A stretch of 64,000 bases of DNA, taken from Wolbachia endosymbiont of Oedothorax gibbosus. GTDB taxonomy: Bacteria; Pseudomonadota; Alphaproteobacteria; Rickettsiales; Anaplasmataceae. Position numbers and translations under genes: made by a program. Position 1 is the first letter of the stretch. Each line of letters starts with the position of its first letter. Positions 9,467 to 18,806 of the stretch are shown piece after piece. The notes under the pieces are model-generated. The model was not told the origin of the DNA, ran no database searches, and worked only from the letters and a program-made list of their open reading frames with translations. The stretch is from positions 1,116,001 to 1,180,000 of the forward strand of contig NZ_OW370537.1 of NCBI RefSeq assembly GCF_936270145.1, given 5' to 3'.

Positions 9467-10246
9467 TTATGCTGAAGAGGTATATAAGTAAAGATTGCCT
9501 AACATTTGAAAGCCCAATCTCTTATAAAGGTTTACAGAAGGCTTCATACAATGTGCTACTATATATTTGCATTCAAGCTGTTTAGCTATCTTTATTCTTT
9601 CTAAAACCATTTGGGTACCTATTCCACGATTCCTGTAAATTGGTAAAACTCCATCACTATAAAAACCAGCTACGCTGTCTTGAACATAAAGACCGCATGT
9701 CCCAATAATTTCATTATTTAGTGTTACAAGAAAAAATCTTAATCTTGAGTTCTTATCATCATAATTTGATAATCCGCGAAAAAATGTGCTGACAATTCCA
9801 ACGCCATGATAAAAAATTTTAGAAGTATGTAGATCTAACTGTTCTAAAAGACCGCTACCATTTACGGCATTTAACCTCAAATTTGAAATAACATCAACAG
9901 GTAAAAAGTAATTTTTCATATTAAGTAAAGCTTTTTTTGGTGTGCTAACGTGTTTTACTTCACACTTTTCTAAAATATCTCTTATTTTCATATGTGAATT
10001 TATTACCCATGTTGCTTCTATATCTCTTGTTCTGAGATAATCTAGAGTTTTTTGTATAGAAAGCTCGGTACATTGATCTCCACAGAACACAAAATTAAAT
10101 AATGACTCCTTGGTACCATTTATTGTAAATGTAACGTTATCAAATTCATCGTGGACTTCCCACTCAGATAAATTTGCTGCGTACAGTATATAATCCTTCA
10201 GATTTTGAACAATTAAGCTTGAATAATAAATTTTTTTATCCTGCAT
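9467..10246 (-). CDS. GNAT-family N-acetyltransferase
   Basis: The 259-residue protein has a C-terminal GNAT domain. The acetyl-CoA loop appears as YRNRGIGTQMV (about 209-219), after a beta strand GFYSDGVLPI and before NLYKRLGFQ. The first about 100 residues form an additional domain I do not recognise; two-domain GNATs are common. The substrate is unknown. Its start overlaps the end of pgpA by 11 bases, so it is likely co-expressed with gpsA and pgpA, but a lipid role is not shown. Confidence 0.8.
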   Translation of the reverse strand: MQDKKIYYSSLIVQNLKDYILYAANLSEWEVHDEFDNVTFTINGTKESLFNFVFCGDQCTELSIQKTLDYLRTRDIEATWVINSHMKIRDILEKCEVKHVSTPKKALLNMKNYFLPVDVISNLRLNAVNGSGLLEQLDLHTSKIFYHGVGIVSTFFRGLSNYDDKNSRLRFFLVTLNNEIIGTCGLYVQDSVAGFYSDGVLPIYRNRGIGTQMVLERIKIAKQLECKYIVAHCMKPSVNLYKRLGFQMLGNLYLYTSSA

Positions 10247-10718
10247 ATATCAACAATAAACAATAAAATGCTCCTATAAGAACACAGGCTAAAATTGCAG
10301 CTATAATGTCATCTAGCATAACACCTAAAGGACCTTTGGTATTTTTATCGATCAAATTTATAGGCCACGTTTTTATTATATCAAAAAACCTAAAAGAAAA
10401 AAAGCACAACAACAATAAAGAGCAATTTATCTCTTGGCTTAACAATATCGAAACTAAAAGTATTGTCAGCAATTGACCAACTACTTCATCAATTACTACC
10501 TCTTTTGGATCACATGAAGTCTTGTAATGTTTTATATAATTGCCTATAGACCATAATCCAATCAAGAATAATAAAAAAATAATTGCTGCACCTAAAATTC
10601 TGTTACTCAGTATTACAGGAACAATTGGATAAGAAGCTAAGCTGCCTACAGTACCTGGCATTTTTTTTACTGTGCCAGACAGCCACCATGTTGATATCAA
10701 TTTATATAAAAATTTCAC
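10236..10718 (-). CDS. pgpA: Phosphatidylglycerophosphatase A
   Basis: Dephosphorylates phosphatidylglycerophosphate to phosphatidylglycerol in the inner membrane. In 160 residues it shows the N-terminal GTVGSLASYP motif, the DEVVGQ metal-binding acidic motif, hydrophobic helices and a C-terminal FDIIKTWP ... DDIIA segment. The start is a GTG, as no ATG exists in the right place. It lies 19 bases downstream of gpsA, so the product chain from glycerol-3-phosphate toward phosphatidylglycerol is partly grouped here. Confidence 0.9.
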   Translation of the reverse strand: MKFLYKLISTWWLSGTVKKMPGTVGSLASYPIVPVILSNRILGAAIIFLLFLIGLWSIGNYIKHYKTSCDPKEVVIDEVVGQLLTILLVSILLSQEINCSLLLLCFFSFRFFDIIKTWPINLIDKNTKGPLGVMLDDIIAAILACVLIGAFYCLLLIYAG

Positions 10719-10737
10719 AATACACCAAAGTACAAAA

Positions 10738-11712
10738 CTAATTTACAAGAACAGAAATAGTATCCTCTATAGAAGCGCTTTCATACAATAATCTATAGAC
10801 CGCTTCACATATAGGCATTTTTATCTTTAGCTTTCTTGCTAAATTAAATATGGGCTCAGCAGTGCTAAAACCTTCAATCACTGACTTGCCTTCTTGCTGA
10901 ACATTAAAGCCATTGTCACTATTACCTATTTTAAACCCAAAAGATAGGTTTCTTGAATTCAAGGATGTGCATGTCATAATTAGGTCACCCAGACATGCCG
11001 GCCCAAGTAGTGTATTTATATCCACATTACCGTTACCAACTTTTGCTGAGTATAAAGCCTTAATTTCGCTCACACTTTTCGTAATCAATGCTGCATGAGC
11101 ATTAAACCCGAGTTTTCTACCAAAAATAATTCCACATGCTATAGCAAAAACATTTTTTAATGCTGCACAAATCTGTACTCCTATAATGTCGTTACTAAAC
11201 TCCAACTTAACATTTTTTTGTTGCAGCTCTGATACTAGCTTTGAACCTAATGTGTTATTTTGGCACGCAAGAACCATTGAATAGGGTAATTTTCTTGCAA
11301 CTTCTACAGCAAAGCTAGGACCTGAAAAAACAGCAATAGGATTGTTAGGTAAAACTTCATTTACTATTTCACTAGGTAATTTTAATGTAGACTTTTCTAT
11401 TCCCTTACAAGCTAAAATTATTGCTACATCTTTTTTCAGATTACAATTATGCAATTGCTGACATACCTCCCTCAGAGACTGAGTGGGAACAGCGAGGATT
11501 GTTACTGAAGCATTAATTGTGTCTTCAATAGCCAATTTTACTGACACATTATCAGAAATTCGACAACCGGGTAGCTTGTCACTTTCTCTTTTCCCGTTGA
11601 TTGATTCAAATGTAGTTTTATTGCGAGTCCACAAAATCACATCTTTCTTACTACTGAGTGAAATTGCGATTGCTGTACCCCATGCACCAGCACCTAAAAT
11701 TGATATTGCCAC
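10738..11712 (-). CDS. gpsA: Glycerol-3-phosphate dehydrogenase [NAD(P)+]
   Basis: Reduces dihydroxyacetone phosphate to sn-glycerol-3-phosphate for phospholipid synthesis in the cytoplasm. The 324-residue enzyme starts with a Rossmann fold (ILGAGAWGTAIA), has the conserved FSGPSFAVEV block, the catalytic-lysine region CAALKNVFAI, and GPACLGDLIMTCTS. The start is GTG at 11710-11712 with AGGAA upstream. It is first in a gpsA-pgpA-GNAT run and is divergent from ctrA across a 332-bp AT-rich region. Confidence 0.95.
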   Translation of the reverse strand: MAISILGAGAWGTAIAISLSSKKDVILWTRNKTTFESINGKRESDKLPGCRISDNVSVKLAIEDTINASVTILAVPTQSLREVCQQLHNCNLKKDVAIILACKGIEKSTLKLPSEIVNEVLPNNPIAVFSGPSFAVEVARKLPYSMVLACQNNTLGSKLVSELQQKNVKLEFSNDIIGVQICAALKNVFAIACGIIFGRKLGFNAHAALITKSVSEIKALYSAKVGNGNVDINTLLGPACLGDLIMTCTSLNSRNLSFGFKIGNSDNGFNVQQEGKSVIEGFSTAEPIFNLARKLKIKMPICEAVYRLLYESASIEDTISVLVN

Positions 11713-12044
11713 ACAATATTCCTGAAAGTATTACTTATACTTTAAAATAGTAGAATAAGTAAGTTAAAAATATAATATAGGCGTATCAAATAGTTAAATA
11801 TTTATTAACCTAAGTATTCTTTTAATAATAATAACTTTAATTTAATATTTACTAAAAATAGTATTACTATTATGGTATATAATGTATCTATTATATTTTA
11901 GATCTATTTATATAATTTTGGAACAATATATTTACTATTAATTAATAAGTGTAATTTTGATCGTTTGTTAATAAAAGTTTGATTTGTTACTTTCCTTAGT
12001 TATATATATTACTAAAATTATAAATTATTTATGGGGTGTAAAAT
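11713..12044. promoter_or_regulatory. gpsA-ctrA divergent intergenic region with a full CtrA box
   Basis: This 332-bp region is very AT-rich and has no gene. A perfect TTAA-N7-TTAA, the CtrA recognition sequence known from Caulobacter, lies at 11794-11808 (TTAA 11794-11797 and 11805-11808), about 237 bases upstream of the ctrA start and 82 bases from gpsA. It suggests CtrA autoregulation and possibly control of gpsA. In such AT-rich DNA the motif could arise by chance, so this is an inference. Confidence 0.45.
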
Positions 12045-12815
12045 ATGCGTATATTACTAATTGAAGATGATCAAGTAAGTGCAAAGACTGTGGTTAATGC
12101 CTTAACTTCTGATGGGCACTTTTGTGACGTTGTTACTTCTTCACAAGATTATAACAATAATATGGTTTCCTCAAACGGAGATTACTATGATCTAGTTATT
12201 TTGGATATACACTTGCCTGGTGATATTGACGGATATGATATATTGTTAAGATTAAGAAGTGCAAAAATCAAAGTTCCTGTCCTAATACTTTCATGTATAT
12301 CTGCTGTTAATCACAAAGCTAAAGGACTCGGGTATGGTGCCGATGATTACTTAACCAAACCATTTCATAAAAGTGAGTTATTAGCTCGAATTAAGGCCAT
12401 AGTGCGTCGTACTAAAGGCCATCCTGAATCGGTGATAAAGATTGGTAATATAAATATCAATTTTGATCACAGGGTTGTTGAGGTGAAAGGTAAAACGGTT
12501 CACCTTACTAATAAAGAGTATTCTATGATAGAATTGCTAGCACTGCGTAAAGGAACAGTATTAACAAAAGAAATGTTCTTAAATCATCTTTACAATGGCT
12601 TGGATGAACCTTCAGATAACAAGATAGTTGATGTCTTTATGTGTAAATTACGTAAGAAACTTGAAAGTGCAAATGATGGAAAAAGCCACATAGAAACCGT
12701 TTGGGGCAGAGGATATGTTCTGAAAGAGTATGTTGATGATGAAGAATATTCTAATGTTAATGTAGGCGAAAGTAGTGATGGCTATCAAGCAGAACAAGTG
12801 AAGGACAACGCATGA
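12045..12815 (+). CDS. ctrA: Cell-cycle response regulator CtrA
   Basis: An OmpR-type two-component regulator that in alphaproteobacteria controls replication and division genes. The 256-residue protein has a receiver domain with the acidic pair at 8-9, phosphoacceptor Asp54 (VILDIHL) and Lys105 (YLTKPF). It is followed by a winged-helix domain (LTNKEYSMIELLALRKG ... VWGRGYVLKEY). An acidic tail of about 25 residues follows. It is close to Caulobacter CtrA in layout. The ATG follows GGGGTG. A CtrA box upstream suggests self-regulation. Confidence 0.93.
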   Translation: MRILLIEDDQVSAKTVVNALTSDGHFCDVVTSSQDYNNNMVSSNGDYYDLVILDIHLPGDIDGYDILLRLRSAKIKVPVLILSCISAVNHKAKGLGYGADDYLTKPFHKSELLARIKAIVRRTKGHPESVIKIGNININFDHRVVEVKGKTVHLTNKEYSMIELLALRKGTVLTKEMFLNHLYNGLDEPSDNKIVDVFMCKLRKKLESANDGKSHIETVWGRGYVLKEYVDDEEYSNVNVGESSDGYQAEQVKDNA

Positions 12816-12869
12816 AATGCCTACACATTTAAATATATCATGGCTTATATTGCACATATCATGTGAACG

Positions 12870-13216
12870 CCTAGGTGAAATATAAGCCGAGTTCTGTTTA
12901 TGTAGCTATTTATCTGGAGTAAATGTTACCATTTACTGCGTGCGATTTACCCAAGTAGATATGAGGAAAACATAAAATCTACTTCTATTTAATCTTGCTC
13001 CTAGTGTTGGTTACTCGACTACCAATGCTGCCATTGCCATGGTGTGCTCTTACCACACCTTTTCACCCTTACCTAAAATATTTTAGGCGGTAATTTTCTG
13101 TAGCCCTATAACTGGAGTTACCTCCGGCGGGCGTTACCCGTCACTATTTTTCCTTGGAGCCCGGACTTTCCTCTGCTATGTTTATCACATAACAGCAGCT
13201 ACTTATTTCACCCAGG
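12870..13216 (-). ncRNA. rnpB: RNase P RNA (M1 RNA homologue)
   Basis: The catalytic RNA that trims tRNA 5' leaders. On the minus strand the 5' end CCTGGGTGAAATAAG pairs with the 3' end CTTATATTTCACCTAGG to form helix P1. The universally conserved block GAGGAAAGTCCGGGCTCC lies near the 5' end, and AGAACTCGGCTTA near the 3' end. A GGTAAGGGTGAAAAGGTGTGGTAAGAG-type core occurs in between (13045-13075 region). About 347 nt, normal for an alphaproteobacterial A-type RNA. Ends are inferred from the P1 pairing. Confidence 0.93.
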
Positions 13217-15177
13217 AATTATACTTTAACATGAAAATCACAAAAGCAAAAGACAATTTCCTAACAGTCTACATATTAAAAACATTTAGACAAATAGCTA
13301 AAGGTGATATTCTGGCACATCATCGCTATCCCAAGATAAGCTTTTTTCACTTTTAGACTCCATTTCAGTTAGTCAAGAGCCTGGTCCACTGCTCGAAGAC
13401 GATGAGCTACTTCTTGATCGACTACTACTTTCTACTGATATACTATTTAGCACTGTTTCAGATTGATATATAGTTCGCATTCTATCACCAGTGGTAAAAA
13501 TTTCTTCATCGCTACTTGAAGATGATCGCCTTCTATAACCCAAATCAGTTAGTTCTAACACAGGAGCAGCATTACGACCCTTAACATATCTATATGCTAT
13601 GAATCCTATAATTCCAACAATACCTATTGCTCCAACCAAAGATCCCCCTATCATTCCTGCCCTATTAGACCCTATAGCAAGTTGAGTAGGCTGTGGTGAA
13701 GAAGTAGATTGAGAAAATAAAGTTGTAGTGAACATAGGAGTTGTCAACTCCCTTGTTCTAGTACTCGGCATAGTAGACACTGTTTGTGTAGTTCTCTCTG
13801 AGCTTGTTGTTGGCTCCACTGTTACTGTGCTTGTTTGAGTCGTTGAAGGTTTATTCATCGTAGAAGTCGACGCAACGGCTTCTGTTGTTGGCTCCACTGT
13901 TACTGTGCTTGTTGAAGGTTTACTCATTGTAGAAGTCGACGCAACAGTCGCTGCTGTAGGTTTTACAGTACTTGTTTCAGTTTCCGAAGGCACACTGGTT
14001 GACGTTGTAGCAACCGTGGTCGCTTGTGAAGTAGTAGTTGTTTTTGCTACTGTTGTTGGCTTTACTGTTACTGTACTTGTTGAAGGTTTACTCATTGTAG
14101 AAGTAGGTGTAACGGCTTCTGTTGTTAATTTGGTAGTCTTCACAGTGTCGGTTTCTGTTGTACTAGCAATTGCAGCAGTCGGCGTTTTCTTAGAAGTCAC
14201 AACCGTTTCTGTAATAGTTATAGGAGCCACGGTACTACTAAAAATAATATCTGGCGTTAATCGACCGTTAATGATATTAACAAAATCACTGAGAGTTTTG
14301 ATGCTATTTGCCGGTATTATTGTTACCTTGGAAGGTTTTTCAAACCTTTGATGATTGCAAATTGTGATGTTTCCTTCATTTATTGCAGTTACAATAAAAC
14401 TGTCTTGACCATTGTTTTTAACATACAATTGCTTTATAGAATCTTCAAATTCGCAAACAGTAAAGTCCGATTTTGATCCATTCTTAACAAGACTTGTTAA
14501 ATGTAACGTTTGTTTATTAGGCGACCGGCCTTCTGCAAGAAAAGCAACTAGATCACCACCTTCAACATACTGCAAAAAGCTTATTTCATATTCTCTAGAA
14601 AGAGATAGTGCTTTATTATCTATTTGACCTTTTCCATTACCAAGTAAAAAGCCATTAACTCCATCCCTCAGACCCTGAATCACTTTAGCCATATCAAATT
14701 TAAAAATACGTGTTTTTCTTACCTCTTGATTCTCCTTAGTAATCCTTTTGCTCACTTGCGAATAAAGCATCGTGTTTCCATTTAATACCAATTGCCCCGG
14801 ATTACCAAATTTGAACAATTTCCTTTCTGTGAAACCTTTTCCATCCAATACTTTAAATTTCCCGCTCTTGCCTAACTTTAAATACCAAGAAACTAAAGTT
14901 TGATCCTTTAAATTATGGGCGATTACAATAACATTACCATTACCAACTTTTACTGCTTTTGGTTGAAAGTAACTATTGCCTTCATTTGCAAGATTATTTA
15001 TATCAATGTTCTTGTATAATTTTACTTTTCCTACGTATTCAACTAAGGGAACATTGGTTGAATGCTTGATTTCGTAAGTATTGAATGTTAAGCCTTTGAT
15101 GCACTTTTCTTCTTTGTTAATTTCTTCTGTAGGAAAGATAACTCCAATTTTGTCTACTTCAGCTGAATTTTCTATTA

Positions 15178-16153
15178 ACCCCAGTTGCGGATTAGAAGTC
15201 AGTGAAAAAGATAGGGAAATAGGGTAAACTCCGGAAACATATTATCAAAAAGTAGAGAGGTTACCCATGAATAAAAATGTAACAGAATTATTTTGCTTTG
15301 TAGACGATTTTTGCAAGGCTATAAACAAAAATTTCGCAGAAAAACTCCTGCCAAACAGTAAAAAACCTACCAGAACGCCAGAGATTACGCATTCTGAAAT
15401 TCTTACTATAATTTTACTTTATCAACAATCTAGATGTGAGGACTTTAAATCTTTCTATACATATTATTTGAAAGCACTATATGGATCTGAGTTTCAAAAT
15501 TTGCCAACATATAGTAGATTTATTAGGCTAAAACCGAGGGTTTTATGGTATTTAGCATTACTTTTGCAATGGCTATGTGAGCAGTCGAAAATGACAGGGA
15601 TTTCGTACATAGATGCAACATCTATCGCTGTTTGCCATCCAAAAAGAATCTCAAGAAACAAAGTTTTCAAAGGATTGGCAAAGCTTGGAAAGACTACATA
15701 TGGCTGGTTTTTTGGTTTTAAATTGCATATGGTAATTAATGAAAAAGGTGAAATTCAAGGAGTTACACTTACTAAAGGTAACGTTGACGACAGAAAACCA
15801 GTACCAAAATTAACTGAAAAACTGACTGGTCTTTTGTTTGGTGATAAGGGCTATATAAAGAAAGAGCTCTTTGCAAAACTCTTCGATAGAGGACTAAAAC
15901 TCGTTACCAAAGTAAAAAAAGGTATGAAAAACACATTAATGCTACTTGAAGAAAAGATTTTTTTAAGAAAAAGGTCGATTATTGAAACAGTTTTTGGCTA
16001 CCTAAAAGACAGACTTGAGCTTGAGCATTCAAGGCACAGGTCTCCAATAAATTTCTTGGTGCACGTCTTTTCCACATTAGTTTCATATTCCATGAAGCCT
16101 AAAAAGCCCTGTATTTCTAGATTTTACTATATTGATTAATCCGCAACTGGGGT
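15178..16153 (+). mobile_element. IS982-family insertion sequence, copy 1
   Basis: A 976-bp element bounded by perfect 17-bp inverted repeats ACCCCAGTTGCGGATTA. It is flanked by a 5-bp target duplication TATTA (15173-15177 and 16154-16158). The encoded transposase is intact. Its product is identical to that of the copy at 30021-30996, indicating recent movement. It disrupts the mucin-like gene. Confidence 0.95.
15267..16139 (+). CDS. IS982-family transposase (DDE)
   Basis: The 290-residue transposase moves the surrounding IS by cut-and-paste. Likely catalytic acidic residues are Asp in YIDATSIAVCHPKR, Asp in LFGDKGYIKKE, and Glu in RSIIETVFGYLKDR, the usual IS982 DDE arrangement. The frame is uninterrupted and of normal length for the family. 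The ATG is preceded by AGAGAGG. The end of the frame runs close to the right inverted repeat. Confidence 0.93.
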   Translation: MNKNVTELFCFVDDFCKAINKNFAEKLLPNSKKPTRTPEITHSEILTIILLYQQSRCEDFKSFYTYYLKALYGSEFQNLPTYSRFIRLKPRVLWYLALLLQWLCEQSKMTGISYIDATSIAVCHPKRISRNKVFKGLAKLGKTTYGWFFGFKLHMVINEKGEIQGVTLTKGNVDDRKPVPKLTEKLTGLLFGDKGYIKKELFAKLFDRGLKLVTKVKKGMKNTLMLLEEKIFLRKRSIIETVFGYLKDRLELEHSRHRSPINFLVHVFSTLVSYSMKPKKPCISRFYYID

Positions 16154-16635
16154 TATTAGTGTGAGAGATAATTGGCCCTTGAATTCATTTGCTACGCTGA
16201 TATTTGTACTACATTCGTATGTTTTTGATTGATATAATGGACTAATAAGTAATTTTACTTTACTACTTCCATTGCCGTTATCTTGATAGCTGAGTCCATA
16301 AGCGACTCCATCTCCTTCAATCAACCCTACGTTTGCTGGGTTAAAACCTATCGCTTCTTTAACTTCTGGTGTATTTGAGTCGATCCCGAGCAACTTTCTT
16401 AATACAAACATAATTTTATTTAAAATATTAATAAAATACTATTATGATCACTCCTGTGTGTTAATGTCAATGAAAATTTTAACTAAAATTAAAAAATTAA
16501 TATAATGTTTTATACTAAAAGGTAAATATAAGCTTGAAGAGGGCTAAGAAGCTTTATGCTACTTCTCAAAAAACCAACAATTGCAATCATTGGTTCTACA
16601 GGTATAATCCGTTAAAGTTTACACGAGTCTCACGA

Positions 16636-17136
16636 ATGACAGAAAAAGAAAAGCAGTTTAGTTTTACATCAGAAAACCTCAAGAAAGCAGGAAAGTTTAT
16701 AGAGATGTATCCTAAAGGCAGAGAAGGTAGTGCTGTTATGCCTTTACTATATCTGGTTCAAGAGCAATGCGGATGGGTTTCTGAACCTGCTATGCGTTAC
16801 GTTGCTGATATGCTGCATATTCCACATATTCGTGTATATGAAGTGGCAAATTTCTACACCATGTATAATTTAAAACCAGTAGGTAAATATCTAATACAAA
16901 TTTGTAGAACAACCCCCTGCTGGTTATGCAGTAGCGAAAAAGTTTTAAATACCTTTAAAAAGAAACTTGGAATCAATATCGGTAAGACCACTAAAGACAA
17001 TCTGTTCACTTTAAAAGAAGTTGAATGTCTCGGTGCATGCATTAATGCTCCCGTTGTGCAGATTAATAATGACTTCTATGAAAATCTTACTCCTGAAAAA
17101 GTAGAAAACATCATAGCAGAACTTTCAGGCAAATAG
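16636..17136 (+). CDS. nuoE: NADH-quinone oxidoreductase subunit E (24 kDa)
   Basis: Peripheral-arm subunit of complex I holding the N1a [2Fe-2S] cluster. The ligands are visible as CRTTPC and CLGAC, with the usual fold start YPKGREGSAVMPLLYLVQEQ. I place the start at ATG 16636, giving 166 residues. The frame is open back to a TTG at 16534 with a weak AAAGG upstream, but the extra 34 basic residues are not part of the family. The tgt gene starts on the next base after the stop, so the two are co-transcribed; nuoF is not adjacent. Confidence 0.92.
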   Translation: MTEKEKQFSFTSENLKKAGKFIEMYPKGREGSAVMPLLYLVQEQCGWVSEPAMRYVADMLHIPHIRVYEVANFYTMYNLKPVGKYLIQICRTTPCWLCSSEKVLNTFKKKLGINIGKTTKDNLFTLKEVECLGACINAPVVQINNDFYENLTPEKVENIIAELSGK

Positions 17137-18354
17137 ATGAAAGAAGAATTTGCATTCAAGATAATCAAGCAATCAGGTTCTGCAAAAGTTGGAACAATTA
17201 AAACTCCAAATGGAAGCGTAGAAACACCAGCTTTTATATTCTGCGCAACAAAAGCTGCTATTAAAGCTGCAGATATCGAGAGAATCAGAGAAGCAGGTAC
17301 TCAGATAATACTTTCCAACACTTATCACCTAATGCTTCAACCAGGAGAGAATACTGTTGCAAAACTTGGTGGTTTGCACAAGATGATGGGATGGAATGGG
17401 CCAATGCTAACTGACTCAGGTGGATATCAGATATTTAGCTTAGGGCACGGATCAGTTTCGGAAGAGATAAAAGGAATAAGAAAAAAACAAAAAACTTTGA
17501 TCAAAATTAATGAGGATGGAGCAATTTTCCGTTCTTACATTAATGGTAAAACTTATTGCTTAACTCCTGAAAAATCTATACAAATTCAACAAAAATTAGG
17601 TGCAGATTTAATCCTAGTTTTAGATGAATGCACTCCATTTCACGTAAGCAAAGAATATACAGCAAAATCAATGCTCATGAGCCACAGATGGGCTGAACGT
17701 TCTTTAAATGAATTTGAAAAAAACAATAATGGCAAGCAAGTGCTATATGGAATTAGTCAAGGCGGAATATATCACGATTTACGTAGAGAAAGTTGTGATT
17801 TTATCAACGATTTGCCATTTTTTGGTCAAGCAATAGGTGGATCACTTGGTCAAAGTAAAGAGCAGATGCATGATGTAGTTTCTTTCACTATGGACCATCT
17901 GAAAAAAGACAAGCCTACTCATTTGCTTGGTATTGGTGGGATTGTGGACATCTTTCGCGGAGTAAGTCTTGGAATTGACACGTTTGATTGCGTACATCCA
18001 ACTCGTTTAGCAAGACATGGTGGCGCGCTTATTAAAGTAAAAAATAGAGATTCTATTTCTTCAAAGTGCAAAGAACATATTAATTTGCGGAATCAACAAT
18101 TCGAGCTAGACGATAACCCAATTGAAAGTGACTGTTTATGTTTTACCTGCAGAAAATATTCAAGAGCTTATATACACCATTTACTGAAAGCTAAAGAGCT
18201 TCTGGCTTACACGCTCGTTACCATTCACAACATTTTTTTCATGAATAAGTTAATGGCATCAATAAGGCAGGCAATATTGGATGATAGGCTAGATCAGGAG
18301 AAAAATAATTGGATTAGTGAAATACCATTGCACTTTGATTTGGTCTCTCTTTAA
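17137..18354 (+). CDS. tgt: Queuine tRNA-ribosyltransferase
   Basis: Swaps guanine-34 in the anticodon of Asn, Asp, His and Tyr tRNAs for a queuosine precursor. The 405-residue enzyme shows the substrate loop MLTDSGGYQIFSLG with the active-site Asp, a second Asp in DTFDCVHPTRLARHG, and the zinc site CLCFTC with a distal His (TIHNIFF). An insertion-like charged stretch lies near residues 310-330. Length is slightly above the bacterial norm (about 375). It begins right after the nuoE stop. Confidence 0.95.
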   Translation: MKEEFAFKIIKQSGSAKVGTIKTPNGSVETPAFIFCATKAAIKAADIERIREAGTQIILSNTYHLMLQPGENTVAKLGGLHKMMGWNGPMLTDSGGYQIFSLGHGSVSEEIKGIRKKQKTLIKINEDGAIFRSYINGKTYCLTPEKSIQIQQKLGADLILVLDECTPFHVSKEYTAKSMLMSHRWAERSLNEFEKNNNGKQVLYGISQGGIYHDLRRESCDFINDLPFFGQAIGGSLGQSKEQMHDVVSFTMDHLKKDKPTHLLGIGGIVDIFRGVSLGIDTFDCVHPTRLARHGGALIKVKNRDSISSKCKEHINLRNQQFELDDNPIESDCLCFTCRKYSRAYIHHLLKAKELLAYTLVTIHNIFFMNKLMASIRQAILDDRLDQEKNNWISEIPLHFDLVSL

Positions 18355-18806
18355 GTCTTTTCTTCATTAGACTTCTTGCATAATCATATAACAAACTTTT
18401 ATTGGGAATAGAAACACAAAACTTCCTTGACATCCTTCGCCAGCCCCCTTATCATGACAGTGAAGCTATTTCATTTAACTTCGCAATCTGTGCAGATTAA
18501 AACGACAAGAAAACTTGTATTTGGCGTACTATGCTTAATTTTTTGCACTATGTGTACCTTATGTCTTTATCAAATTTCTAGGTTTTTACCTATATAAGCT
18601 GAAACGCGCTTACAAAGCGTTCAAGACATCACCCAACGTCAAATTTTAAAATAGAGAGTGAATAACTAGCTACTGCGGGTTTTCTATGCCTTTTTTTTCT
18701 GCCTGGTAAATTTCTTAAATATTAAAGCTAAGGTTAGTTGCATTTAAAAGCAGCTAAATTGCAGCGTTTAAGACTTAAAAAACGCCAATACTGAAAATAG
18801 ACAATA
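18355..18806 (+). other. Intergenic region without a supported gene
   Basis: This 452-bp stretch between tgt and the first IS5-type copy has no gene I can support. A 47-codon frame at 18454-18597 with a hydrophobic C-terminal half is the longest candidate but has no Shine-Dalgarno sequence. The segment at about 18676-18720 is imperfectly repeated just beyond the IS at about 19705-19750. A TTAGACTTCTTGCAT at 18368, resembling the IS end sequence, could be an IS trace. Confidence 0.4.

Larger units (their letters stand above)
13298..16411 (-). pseudogene. Thr/Ser-rich (mucin-like) single-pass membrane protein gene, split by IS982 and with an in-frame TGA
   Basis: Removing the IS at 15178-16153 and one TATTA duplication joins codons 1-86 (16411-16154) in frame to 15172-13373, giving a 685-residue protein. 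The apparent start at 14848 is only an internal TTG. The N-terminal about 400 residues are unrecognised, beta-rich in appearance, with no clear signal peptide. Then comes a long Thr/Ser/Pro/Val region with three near-repeats of STMSKPSTSTVTVEPTT, a transmembrane helix (GAIGIVGIIGFIAY) and a Ser/acidic tail. After the TGA at 13373-13375 the frame stays open for 24 acidic/Ser codons to a TAG at 13298, so the TGA may be premature. The function is unknown; layout suggests a surface or secreted host-interaction protein. Confidence 0.75.

Noticed and set aside
13905-14351. 148-codon plus-strand frame opposite the mucin-like gene
   Set aside because: It is the antisense of a Thr/Ser repeat region, whose codon bias opens the opposite strand; Val-rich composition and lack of a start signal mark it as a shadow.
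18454-18597. 47-codon frame with a hydrophobic half in the gap after tgt
   Set aside because: No Shine-Dalgarno sequence, no recognisable family, and the region resembles decayed or IS-derived DNA; a frame this short is expected by chance.
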